A stretch of 64,000 nucleotides of DNA from Thiomicrorhabdus xiamenensis. Lineage in GTDB: Bacteria > Pseudomonadota > Gammaproteobacteria > Thiomicrospirales > Thiomicrospiraceae. The notes beneath the pieces are model-generated. The model saw only the letters and a program-made list of their open reading frames with translations, was not told the DNA's origin and made no database searches. Positions 34,650 to 42,428 of the stretch are shown piece after piece (position 1 is the first letter of the stretch; each line of letters starts with the position of its first letter). Both the position numbers and the translations under genes were made by a program. Location of the stretch: the NCBI RefSeq assembly GCF_013282625.1, contig NZ_CP054020.1:1674001-1738000 (forward strand), given 5' to 3'.

Positions 34650-35846
34650 GGTATCGGTTATGACCGTGTTAGCCGTATCATTAACACCGATAACAACCTC
34701 TTCGAGACTGCTGTTGTGGCTAACAGAGACGATCTGAGCAACCAGAGGCTCATCGCCCTCATAATTGCTATCGGTCAGGGCTTCAACAGGGAAAGAGGTA
34801 CTTGAGCCACCGGTAATCACTACAGAATCAGGCAGTGTGCTGGTATCGGCCCCGCCGGATGCTTCACCCGACCATTCCAGATTAACGGTGACGGTTTCTC
34901 CTACTGGAACGACAACCGGATTGCCTTGGTCATCAACAAGGTGAACGGTGTAATTAACAATCTCACCTTCCGGAACAGATTCGCTATCGACAATAATTTG
35001 CGCATAAACGGTATCAACAACCGGGGTAACGACAATATTTCCCGTTGCAGTGTCATAGCCGCCATTGCCATCAGTAATTTGATAAGTAAAAGAGTCATCA
35101 CCGTTATAGTCCGGATTCGGTGTATAGGTATAGGTTCCATCACCGTTATCAATAAGCGAACCATTATCAGGCTGAGTTACTGAAACGATGGTCAGACTAT
35201 CGCCATCCGCATCGGAGTCATTAGACAGAAGGTCTTCGGAGGTAATCAAAAGACTGGTATCTTCAGGCGTTGTAAAAGCGTCATCAACAGCAACAGGAGG
35301 AACCTGCAATAGATCTTCACCTTCTGGTGAAATCAATGCATCTTGAGCGGCAAACTCGTCGGATTCAAATGCGAGTGGATCCGTAGTCTCTACAACACGA
35401 GCAACCTGAGGAACACCACCTTCTTCTTGGTATTGCGCGTCAGCAGCATCATCTAGGCTATAAATTTCCAGCGTCATAGCCCCGCCTGCATCAGCGGCTC
35501 CACCACCAGCAGCAGTCGCATCCAAGGCCTCTAACAGGTCGCCACCTTCAGGGTTGTCAATTGCCGCCAATGTCTCTTCCAGAGAATCAACTTCGATCGA
35601 GTTATCCTCAACGGCATTCACTTGCTCTGCCAAAAGGTTACTGCTCAGCGTTAAAACCTGATTCGGGCCAAGACTGACCTTCTGTCCTCCGGTAAGCATC
35701 AACGTTGCTGATCCGTCCTCACCTGTCTGGATAATGTCTCCCAGATGCAATACATCTGCGACTTCTACGAGTTTACTATTTCCGTTCTGATCAGTAACGA
35801 TAACGGAATTCTCTGCTTGAATAATGGTTGCGACTTGAGTTGACAT
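31164..35846 (-). CDS. LapA-type giant adhesin 2, N-terminal part (truncated by frameshift)
   Basis: 1560 aa as read. Residues 1-80 form a retention module closely like that of adhesin 1 (MSTQVATIIQAENSVIV). TAAG is at 111-114, in the same position. A Bap/cadherin-like domain follows at ~180-275, then a single Ig-like Calx-beta-type domain (VYAQIIVDSESVPEGEIVNYTVHL). Ten full 109-aa repeats and 61 residues of an eleventh come next. After that a missing C shifts the frame into ATVPLRCLPV and a stop. AGGAGA lies 7 bases before the ATG. As read, the product lacks the C-terminal tail and would not be secreted if the signal lies there. The frameshift may be a sequencing error or a real on/off switch. 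Confidence 0.82.
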   Translation of the reverse strand: MSTQVATIIQAENSVIVTDQNGNSKLVEVADVLHLGDIIQTGEDGSATLMLTGGQKVSLGPNQVLTLSSNLLAEQVNAVEDNSIEVDSLEETLAAIDNPEGGDLLEALDATAAGGGAADAGGAMTLEIYSLDDAADAQYQEEGGVPQVARVVETTDPLAFESDEFAAQDALISPEGEDLLQVPPVAVDDAFTTPEDTSLLITSEDLLSNDSDADGDSLTIVSVTQPDNGSLIDNGDGTYTYTPNPDYNGDDSFTYQITDGNGGYDTATGNIVVTPVVDTVYAQIIVDSESVPEGEIVNYTVHLVDDQGNPVVVPVGETVTVNLEWSGEASGGADTSTLPDSVVITGGSSTSFPVEALTDSNYEGDEPLVAQIVSVSHNSSLEEVVIGVNDTANTVITDTSEITVESVTSDTQPEGSTLTHTVTMSGESINDETYSFSIADNTTEPEDWSNLQFTNGVVNNGDGTITVPAGVTEFDITTDAATDPNYEGDEFYDVTVGGVAATGTITDTSEITVESVTSDTQPEGSTLTHTVTMSGESINDETYSFSIADNTTEPEDWSNLQFTNGVVNNGDGTITVPAGVTEFDITTDAATDPNYEGDEFYDVTVGGVAATGTITDTSEITVESVTSDTQPEGSTLTHTVTMSGESINDETYSFSIADNTTEPEDWSNLQFTNGVVNNGDGTITVPAGVTEFDITTDAATDPNYEGDEFYDVTVGGVAATGTITDTSEITVESVTSDTQPEGSTLTHTVTMSGESINDETYSFSIADNTTEPEDWSNLQFTNGVVNNGDGTITVPAGVTEFDITTDAATDPNYEGDEFYDVTVGGVAATGTITDTSEITVESVTSDTQPEGSTLTHTVTMSGESINDETYSFSIADNTTEPEDWSNLQFTNGVVNNGDGTITVPAGVTEFDITTDAATDPNYEGDEFYDVTVGGVAATGTITDTSEITVESVTSDTQPEGSTLTHTVTMSGESINDETYSFSIADNTTEPEDWSNLQFTNGVVNNGDGTITVPAGVTEFDITTDAATDPNYEGDEFYDVTVGGVAATGTITDTSEITVESVTSDTQPEGSTLTHTVTMSGESINDETYSFSIADNTTEPEDWSNLQFTNGVVNNGDGTITVPAGVTEFDITTDAATDPNYEGDEFYDVTVGGVAATGTITDTSEITVESVTSDTQPEGSTLTHTVTMSGESINDETYSFSIADNTTEPEDWSNLQFTNGVVNNGDGTITVPAGVTEFDITTDAATDPNYEGDEFYDVTVGGVAATGTITDTSEITVESVTSDTQPEGSTLTHTVTMSGESINDETYSFSIADNTTEPEDWSNLQFTNGVVNNGDGTITVPAGVTEFDITTDAATDPNYEGDEFYDVTVGGVAATGTITDTSEITVESVTSDTQPEGSTLTHTVTMSGESINDETYSFSIADNTTEPEDWSNLQFTNGVVNNGDGTITVPAGVTEFDITTDAATDPNYEGDEFYDVTVGGVAATGTITDTSEITVESVTSDTQPEGSTLTHTVTMSGESINDETYSFSIADNTTEPEDWSNLQFTNGVVNNATVPLRCLPV

Positions 35847-35900
35847 AATTACTCTCCTAACTCTGTCTGAGATTTATGCATGTATTTTTATTGTTATTTG

Positions 35901-35978
35901 ATTGTAAATAACGAAAATCCGCATTTCATCGTACTAAAGTATTAATAAGACTCTATTTACACCATTTCTTGATCGTAA
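35901..35978 (-). promoter_or_regulatory. Promoter and upstream element of adhesin 2
   Basis: -35 ATGAAA (35924-35929), 17-bp spacer, -10 TACAAT (35901-35906). The 12-bp block (35923-35934) and 17-bp block (35962-35978) are the same two found before adhesin 1, again 39 bp apart and at nearly the same distance from the ATG (77 versus 74 bp). The surrounding sequence has diverged, which argues for selection on these elements. Confidence 0.65.
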
Positions 35979-36167
35979 TTTACTTTTGAAACAAAACTTC
36001 ATTAAATCTTTATCGCACAGATGTTTGTACTTTTTTATTGGATATAATCCATAACTATATTAATAATATTTCTTATCGACTAATTAAAGTTGCACAATAG
36101 TTTTATACATTGACTTTCGCAAGAAAGTACAAAAAAAACATAATCACAAGAAAAAAGGATACTCATT

Positions 36168-38015
36168 ATGACTACTCAGCCAGACCGTTCTTTTATTCGT
36201 AAAGGTTTAAAGTTCCTCGCTTTATCCGGAATGATCGTATCTATGCCATCACTGGCGGTTTCTCCAGCGCCTATGTCGCCAAACAACCTTAACGATACGA
36301 TTCAGTACGCCATCGATAAAAACCCTGAAGTTCAAGCACAGTGGCATAACTTCCTAGCGTCACAACAGGATACCAACAGCGCTGAATCCGAGTATCGTCC
36401 AAACCTGGACTTCTTTGCCGATTATGCTTTTATGTACAAAAGCTATACTCAGAACGAGCGTTATGACGGTGCCAGCGCCAAGCTATCGCTGACACAAATG
36501 CTGTACGACGGACACCGCACTGAGAAAAACACGGAAAGCTTTAAAAATACCGAACTGGTTCGCTATTTTGAACTTCTAAGCTCGGTAGAAAACACCGCTC
36601 TGGATACTTATACCGCCTATCAAGATGTCTTGAGATACCGCAAACTGACTGAAATCGCTCAGCAAAACTACCAAAACCACCTGGATGTTTATAAAAAGAT
36701 CGCTGCCGGTGTTGAGACAGGGGCTACGCGACGTGCAGACCTTGAACAAATCAGCGGTCGTCTGGCATTGGCCGAATCCAACCTACTTACTGAAAAAGCG
36801 AACCTGCATGACGTCAGCGCCCGCTTTTTGAGAATTGTCGGCAGCATCCCTTCGAAAGATCTGGCGAATGTCGATTTTGACGAGAACACGCTTCCAACCA
36901 CATTTGACGATGTCATGAATAATGCCTATCAGCACAATGCCGCATTCCATGCCGCAATTCGCAATATTGATGCAAAACGCAGCAGCGTTGAGCGCGAAAG
37001 AGCCGGCTTTAAACCTCGCCTTGACTTGGTCGGCGAATACGGAGCCCAAACTTACGATCTAGAAGGTAATGATGACGCAACCCAAAACGGAAGACTGGCT
37101 TTGGAGTTCCGTTATAACATTTATAACGGTAAACGTACCGACTCCCAAGTTCAACGAGCTTTGGAAGAAGTCAGTAGAGCAACTTATTTGCGCGAAAAAG
37201 CCTGTGTCGATATGCGTCAAAACCTGCAAATTTCTTTTAATGATGTACGCAAGTTAAATGACCAGATGCCAATTCTGAACCAACACTTAGATGCATCCGA
37301 TAAAGTTCGAGTAGCCTTCAAGGATCAATTCTCGATCGGCCAAAGAACCCTGCTGGATTTATTGGATACCGAAATTGAATATTTCCAGGCTGGACGAGCC
37401 TATGCCAATGCGGTTTACGACCGAAACATTTCCACCGCTAAAACTTTGGCGGAAATGGGTCTACTGCTCAGCACACTGAATATTGTCAAAGGCGAAATGC
37501 CAAGTCTTGCCGACCTTGGAGCCGAAGAAATCCCGGTCGATCCTGAAACGACTTGCCCGATTGCTCAAATTCCTGACTTGTACGGCGAAGTCGAGCACCC
37601 AGGCCCACTTGCAATGCCTAAGGCAACAAAATTCGAAGTTCCAGCAGCTGACGATGCAGATGGCAACACTTATCGTTTGACCGTAAACTTCAAATATAAC
37701 TCTTCTATCATTGACCAGAGTTATGCCAATGATATTGCCGAATTGGCTCAGTTCATGAAAGATCACCCTGATACTAAGGTTGAAATTCAGGGGCATGCTT
37801 CACTGGAAGGACCTGACACCTATAACCAATGGCTATCGGAAAGACGAGCAGAAGCCGTTGCAACCGAACTGGTTAAAACGCATCAGATTGAAAAATCTCG
37901 AGTCAGCAGTGTCGGCTTCGGTGAAACGCAACCGATTATCAATGCGATGACACCTGAAGCCCATAAAGCCAACCGACGTGTTGAATCTAAAATCACTTTA
38001 ATCGTCAAAGAGTAA
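36168..38015 (+). CDS. TolC-family outer membrane channel fused to an OmpA domain
   Basis: 615 aa. Residues 1-31 look like a signal peptide (ending SMPSLAVS). Residues ~40-445 are a TolC/LapE-type outer membrane factor with the two-repeat helical layout (NLNDTIQYAIDKNPEVQAQ; LEFRYNIYNGKRTDSQV; FSIGQRTLLDLLDTEIEYFQA). After a Pro/Glu-rich linker, residues ~500-612 are an OmpA-family peptidoglycan-binding domain (VNFKYNSSIID, LSERRAEAVATEL, FGETQPI, NRRVESKI). The usual GHTD of OmpA is GHAS here, so the Asp that contacts diaminopimelate is missing. Divergent from adhesin 2 and upstream of lapB/lapC homologues, it is the likely exit channel for both adhesins. Its own terminator follows. Confidence 0.88.
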   Translation: MTTQPDRSFIRKGLKFLALSGMIVSMPSLAVSPAPMSPNNLNDTIQYAIDKNPEVQAQWHNFLASQQDTNSAESEYRPNLDFFADYAFMYKSYTQNERYDGASAKLSLTQMLYDGHRTEKNTESFKNTELVRYFELLSSVENTALDTYTAYQDVLRYRKLTEIAQQNYQNHLDVYKKIAAGVETGATRRADLEQISGRLALAESNLLTEKANLHDVSARFLRIVGSIPSKDLANVDFDENTLPTTFDDVMNNAYQHNAAFHAAIRNIDAKRSSVERERAGFKPRLDLVGEYGAQTYDLEGNDDATQNGRLALEFRYNIYNGKRTDSQVQRALEEVSRATYLREKACVDMRQNLQISFNDVRKLNDQMPILNQHLDASDKVRVAFKDQFSIGQRTLLDLLDTEIEYFQAGRAYANAVYDRNISTAKTLAEMGLLLSTLNIVKGEMPSLADLGAEEIPVDPETTCPIAQIPDLYGEVEHPGPLAMPKATKFEVPAADDADGNTYRLTVNFKYNSSIIDQSYANDIAELAQFMKDHPDTKVEIQGHASLEGPDTYNQWLSERRAEAVATELVKTHQIEKSRVSSVGFGETQPIINAMTPEAHKANRRVESKITLIVKE

Positions 38016-38035
38016 AGGGTTTTTAAAATCGACTT

Positions 38036-38076
38036 AAAGCCACTAAAACATTCGTTTTAGTGGCTTTTCCTTTTTT
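38036..38076 (+). terminator. Terminator after the TolC-OmpA gene
   Basis: A perfect 14-bp stem (38036-38049 with 38054-38067), 4-nt loop, then TCCTTTTTT. It makes the channel gene a separate transcript. An 8-bp inverted repeat (CTATTTTT/AAAAATAG, 38084-38103) sits just beyond it, in front of the exporter gene. Confidence 0.92.
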
Positions 38077-38169
38077 ATACCGACTATTTTTTGCCAAAAA
38101 TAGCTTTTAACAAGCAAATGTCTATAAAATAGAGCGTAAAAAAATGGAAGATAAATACTGTAGCTTTAT

Positions 38170-40311
38170 ATGAGTACTGATCTGCAACAACACGACCCTC
38201 TGGCAAACTGCCTGCTACACTTGTGCCAGCTTCACGACAGACCAATCTCCAGAGAATCGTTATTGAACGGTTTGCCTCTGGAACAAGGTTTTCTGACTCC
38301 TTCAACTTTTGAAAGAGCTGCCAAAAGAGCCGGTTTAAGCAGTAAAGTACAATCACGTAAACTTCAGCAGATCAATCCTCATCTACTTCCTTGCATATTG
38401 CTATGCAAAAACCCGACCACCGGTGACAACGACGCCTGCATTCTGTATGGGTTCGACGATCACAACGCACAGGTCGCTTTTTCCGAATTACCTGACAGCA
38501 CCGATTCGATTCCACTCGAAGAATTGGAAGAGCAATATATCGGACAGGTGATTTATGTTCGTCCCGAGTTCCTTTATCAGAACCAGTCATTGAAAATCGA
38601 AAAGCCATCATTGCATTGGTTTTGGGGCGTAATTCAGGAAAGCCGGGGACTGTACAAAGACATTATCCTCGCCTCGGTAATGATCAATTTATTTGCAATC
38701 GCCATGCCCCTTTTTGTCATGAATATTTATGACCGCGTAGTGCCGAACCATACAACGGAAACGCTATGGATTCTGGCGGCGGGAATTTTTATCGTCATCG
38801 TGACTGAATTGGTATTGAGATTGATGCGTAGCTGGTTTATCGATCTCGCAGCAACACGCACCGATGTAAAACTTTCCTCAACGATTATGGAGAGAATCCT
38901 GAATATGCAGCTGGCTAACCGCCCATACTCCTCTGGTTCCTTTATCTCCAATGTACAATCGTTTGAAGCCATTCGCAGCTTTATCGGCTCACTGACCGTC
39001 ACCACACTGGTCGATCTGCCGTTTGTCCTGTTATTCACCTTAATTATTGCTTTGATTAACCCGATATTAATCATTCCAATCGTTATCTCGATTATTATCG
39101 TTTTAAGCTATGCCTTAAGTGCACAGCAGAAAATGCATGAACTCTCAATCGATTCCATGGAAGCCAGTGCAACCCGAAACGATACCCTTTACGAAGGGAT
39201 CTCCAACATCGAAACGCTCAAAAGTTTTAATGCGCAAAGCCGCGTGCAGTCACGCTGGGAAAAAGCCACACTTTTTATTACCCGCAATACCGCAAAAATG
39301 CGTTTCCTTTCCGCGTCAATTACCAGCGGTGCCCAATGGATACAGCACCTTGCCGGTGTCAGTGTGATTATTCTTGGCGTTTACCTGATTATCGAGGGTG
39401 AAATCTCCCAAGGTGGACTGATCGCCGCCTATCTTTTAACATCCCGTGCTATGGCGCCAGTCAGCCAAACGGCGGCACTTTTATCTCAATACCATTTTGC
39501 CTCCACCTCTTATCAAGCGCTCGAAGAGATTATGAAACGGCAGGTTGAACGTCCAGCCGGTAAATCCTGGATCAGCCAAGGTAAACTGAGAGGCGAAATT
39601 GATTTCCAACAGATTGATTTCAAATACCCGAATGATGAACGTCATGTATTGAAAGGTGTAAACTTCAAGATTAAGGAAGGTGAACATGTCGCTATTCTTG
39701 GTCGCAATGGCTCCGGCAAGACAACTGTCGAGAAACTGCTTCTTGGATTGTATCAACCAGAAAACGGTAGCATCCTTATTGACGGTATCGACTTGCGTCA
39801 AATCGACCCTGCAGAATTAAGACGCAATATCGGCTACATCCCTCAAGACATTGTTTTATTTAATGGAACCCTTAAAGACAACCTGACCTTTGCTGCACCT
39901 TTAGCCAGCGATGAACAGATTCTGAATGTCAGTAAAATCACCGGTCTTGAGAGTTTAATCCGCTCTCACCCTGAAGGATTCAATATGCAGGTTGGCGAAA
40001 GAGGCCAGCAGCTATCCGGCGGACAGAAACAGATGGTGGCACTGGCCCGTGCATTGATCAACGACCCGCCGATATTGTTATTTGACGAACCGACGGCATC
40101 CTTGGACTTCTCTGCTGAGAATCAATTTAGCCGCAATTTAAAACAGATTATTAAGGGTAAAACCCTGATTACCATTACACACAGAACAAGTTTACTTAAT
40201 TTAGTAGAACGCATTATCGTCTTTGATAAAGGCAGATTGGTTGCCGACGGTCCAAAAGATCAGGTACTTGAGGCGTTGAGACACGGACAAATTGGAAAAA
40301 ATGCATCATGA
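38170..40311 (+). CDS. Type I secretion ABC transporter, LapB-like
   Basis: 713 aa. Residues 1-140 form a C39-peptidase-like domain without the catalytic Cys (DPLANCLLHLCQLHDRP lacks the usual QxxxxCG context), as in LapB/HlyB-type exporters that bind but do not cleave the substrate. The exporter membrane domain follows at ~160-440. The ATPase has Walker A GRNGSGKTT near residue 509, signature LSGGQKQ near 614 and Walker B ILLFDEP near 635. It would drive export of the neighbouring adhesins. It overlaps the adaptor gene by 4 bp. The ribosome binding site before the ATG is weak. Confidence 0.92.
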   Translation: MSTDLQQHDPLANCLLHLCQLHDRPISRESLLNGLPLEQGFLTPSTFERAAKRAGLSSKVQSRKLQQINPHLLPCILLCKNPTTGDNDACILYGFDDHNAQVAFSELPDSTDSIPLEELEEQYIGQVIYVRPEFLYQNQSLKIEKPSLHWFWGVIQESRGLYKDIILASVMINLFAIAMPLFVMNIYDRVVPNHTTETLWILAAGIFIVIVTELVLRLMRSWFIDLAATRTDVKLSSTIMERILNMQLANRPYSSGSFISNVQSFEAIRSFIGSLTVTTLVDLPFVLLFTLIIALINPILIIPIVISIIIVLSYALSAQQKMHELSIDSMEASATRNDTLYEGISNIETLKSFNAQSRVQSRWEKATLFITRNTAKMRFLSASITSGAQWIQHLAGVSVIILGVYLIIEGEISQGGLIAAYLLTSRAMAPVSQTAALLSQYHFASTSYQALEEIMKRQVERPAGKSWISQGKLRGEIDFQQIDFKYPNDERHVLKGVNFKIKEGEHVAILGRNGSGKTTVEKLLLGLYQPENGSILIDGIDLRQIDPAELRRNIGYIPQDIVLFNGTLKDNLTFAAPLASDEQILNVSKITGLESLIRSHPEGFNMQVGERGQQLSGGQKQMVALARALINDPPILLFDEPTASLDFSAENQFSRNLKQIIKGKTLITITHRTSLLNLVERIIVFDKGRLVADGPKDQVLEALRHGQIGKNAS

Positions 40312-41729
40312 GAATGGATAACTCCAAAACAGCCGAAGAAGCAGCATTCAACGAAGTCGGCTCTCTCAGCAATAAAATTGGCGGAAAAGGAAAACCGCTA
40401 ATGGATCTGGCTATTCCAAGAACGAATAAAATTAATGCCAGTGACTGGGTTGTCGATGCCGAATGGGCGCGAATCCAACAGCAACCGATTCGTGCCAAAC
40501 GTGTTCTCTATATGGTTGTAATCACGATTATCCTGCTCATCATTTGGGCAGCCAATGCCAGTCTGGATGAAATTACACGCGGTGTAGGCAAGGTCATCCC
40601 ATCGCAAAAACTGCAAATGGTACAGTCATTGGATGGCGGTGTTATCAAGGAAATACTGGTCGCAGAGGGTCAACAGGTTAAAAAAGGCGATCTGCTGCTG
40701 AAAATTGACGCAACCCGCTCGCAGTCGAATTTTTTTGAAAATGAAGCGCAAAGTCTTGCGCTACAGGCTGAAATTATCCGTCTTCAGGCACTGACGGAAA
40801 ATACTACTTTGGAATTCCCGGAATCATTGGTACAGGCCGCACCGGATATCATTGAACGGGAAAAACGTCTTTACCAGTCAAACCAGTCCGAGTTCAATGA
40901 ACAAAACAAAATTTTACGCTCTCAACTCTATCAGCGCCAGCAAGCACTGCGTGAAGCCGCTGCGGCAGAGGCACAGCATGAACAAAGTATCGCCCTGCTC
41001 TCAAGAGAGCTGGCCGCAACCCGCCCATTGCTTAAATCCGGTGCCGTTTCCCAGGTAGAACTGCTACGTCTGGAAAGAGAACTCAACAGGATGCGCGGTG
41101 ATTTAGCCAAAACGCAAGCTATTATCTCCCGTAACCGCGGCGCCATTAACGAAGCACGGAACAAAATCGCCGAACTTAAGATCACAACGGATAAACGTTG
41201 GCGCGAGCAACTCACCGAAGCTTCGACCAAACTCTCAAGTCTGGAACAAGTGGCAAAAGGGCTGAGAGACGTTGTCGCACAGACTGAAATCAGAGCACCA
41301 ATTAATGGAACGGTTCAGCGTCTTCTGGCCAACACAATCGGAGGGGTTCTCAGTCCTGGACAAACCGCTTTAGAAATCATCCCAACGGACGATAACCTAA
41401 TTATCGAAGCAAAAATTTCTCCTAAAGATATCGCCTTTATTCGAGTCGGTCAGGATGCAACCATTAAATTCAGCGCTTACGATTTCGCAATTTACGGAGG
41501 TATGGACGCGATCGTCATGCAGATCAGTCCGGACTCCATTACCGATGAAAAGAACGAGACCTACTACATGGTAAAATTGCGTAATAACAGTACGGATTTA
41601 TCTGATAAACTAGAGATTATTCCAGGTATGACTGCACAAGTGGATATCATTACCGGCAAAAAAACTGTCCTTGAATATCTTTTCAAACCCATTTTACGCG
41701 CTTCTTCCGAAGCAATGAGAGAGAGATAA
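40308..41729 (+). CDS. Type I secretion membrane fusion protein, LapC-like
   Basis: A 473-aa HlyD-family adaptor. One N-terminal TM helix lies at ~63-84 (VLYMVVITIILLIIWAAN). A biotinyl-lipoyl half-motif (GGVIKEILVAEGQQVKKGDLLLKID), a long coiled-coil hairpin (~140-300) and the second lipoyl and beta-barrel parts (TEIRAPINGTVQRLLANTIGGVLSPGQTALEI) follow. It bridges the ABC exporter and the outer membrane channel. The ATG overlaps the exporter stop (ATGA), and the next gene starts 1 bp after its stop, so lapB-lapC-luxR are one operon. Confidence 0.92.
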   Translation: MRMDNSKTAEEAAFNEVGSLSNKIGGKGKPLMDLAIPRTNKINASDWVVDAEWARIQQQPIRAKRVLYMVVITIILLIIWAANASLDEITRGVGKVIPSQKLQMVQSLDGGVIKEILVAEGQQVKKGDLLLKIDATRSQSNFFENEAQSLALQAEIIRLQALTENTTLEFPESLVQAAPDIIEREKRLYQSNQSEFNEQNKILRSQLYQRQQALREAAAAEAQHEQSIALLSRELAATRPLLKSGAVSQVELLRLERELNRMRGDLAKTQAIISRNRGAINEARNKIAELKITTDKRWREQLTEASTKLSSLEQVAKGLRDVVAQTEIRAPINGTVQRLLANTIGGVLSPGQTALEIIPTDDNLIIEAKISPKDIAFIRVGQDATIKFSAYDFAIYGGMDAIVMQISPDSITDEKNETYYMVKLRNNSTDLSDKLEIIPGMTAQVDIITGKKTVLEYLFKPILRASSEAMRER

Positions 41730-41730
41730 G

Positions 41731-42330
41731 ATGCAACTATTCACCGAAAAAGGCTTTACCACCGATCATTGGAAATCCGTTTTCCCTGACATCCAGGTTG
41801 AATTTGTTGAAGAGATGAATATTGATTCCGATAAAGAGCCAACGCCAAATGGACTGACTTGGATCGTAACGCAAACGCCCGGTTGGCAGAAGCGAATTAG
41901 TCAGTTTGCAAAACAGGGAAATAAAGTCATTGCACTGACCCGACAAGCTGACCTGAACGAATTCAAAGATGCATTTTCTTCAGGCGCAACCGGTTATCTT
42001 GACGCATTATCCAATGCGGAAATGTTGAAGCTAGCGAAACAGACTGTTGAAAAAGGCGCCGTCTGGCTCCCTTCGCCAATCGTAAACGATCTTATCAAAA
42101 GAACCTCTCAGAAAATTGAATCCAAATACCAGCCTAATCTTGATGAATTAACTCAGAAAGAAAAAGAAGTTGCTGAAAAAGTAGCCTTAGGTGAATCGAA
42201 TCATGAAATCGCTGAAGAGATGAAAATTAGCGAAAGAACCGTTAAATCTCATCTAACACAAATCTATAACAAACTGAATCTTCGTGACCGACTGCATCTT
42301 ATGCTTTATATCAGAGGCGCGGTCAATTAA
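41731..42330 (+). CDS. LuxR-family regulator with degenerate receiver-like domain
   Basis: 199 aa. The C-terminal ~65 residues are a LuxR/NarL helix-turn-helix (LTQKEKEVAEKVALGESNHEIAEEMKISERTVKSHLTQIYNKL). The N-terminal ~120 residues follow the receiver outline (TWIVTQTPG, NKVIALTR, SSGATGYLDALSN) but lack the acidic pair and the phosphorylatable Asp. Activity is therefore likely not set by phosphorylation. Its stop-to-start spacing from lapC is 1 bp, so it is transcribed with the export genes. It is a reasonable candidate to bind the shared element before both adhesins; that is inference. Confidence 0.85.
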   Translation: MQLFTEKGFTTDHWKSVFPDIQVEFVEEMNIDSDKEPTPNGLTWIVTQTPGWQKRISQFAKQGNKVIALTRQADLNEFKDAFSSGATGYLDALSNAEMLKLAKQTVEKGAVWLPSPIVNDLIKRTSQKIESKYQPNLDELTQKEKEVAEKVALGESNHEIAEEMKISERTVKSHLTQIYNKLNLRDRLHLMLYIRGAVN

Positions 42331-42428
42331 CAGGACAAACCGGTTTATGATGCTTTTCGGTGACTTCACCGAAAAAAGCACGCACAGCTTCCCACAATAC
42401 AAATAAGAGTAATCAGGTACTAAAAACA

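Noticed and set aside
31317-34805. Open frame of 1162 codons on the plus strand across the 327-bp repeat array
   Set aside because: The period is a multiple of three, so an antisense frame free of stops in one unit stays open in all. It lacks a ribosome binding site and has no independent domain; the minus-strand adhesin explains it. The same holds for 30337-31278.
38084-38103. AT-rich 8-bp inverted repeat before the exporter gene considered as an operator
   Set aside because: Too AT-rich and single-copy to claim; noted only with the adjacent terminator.
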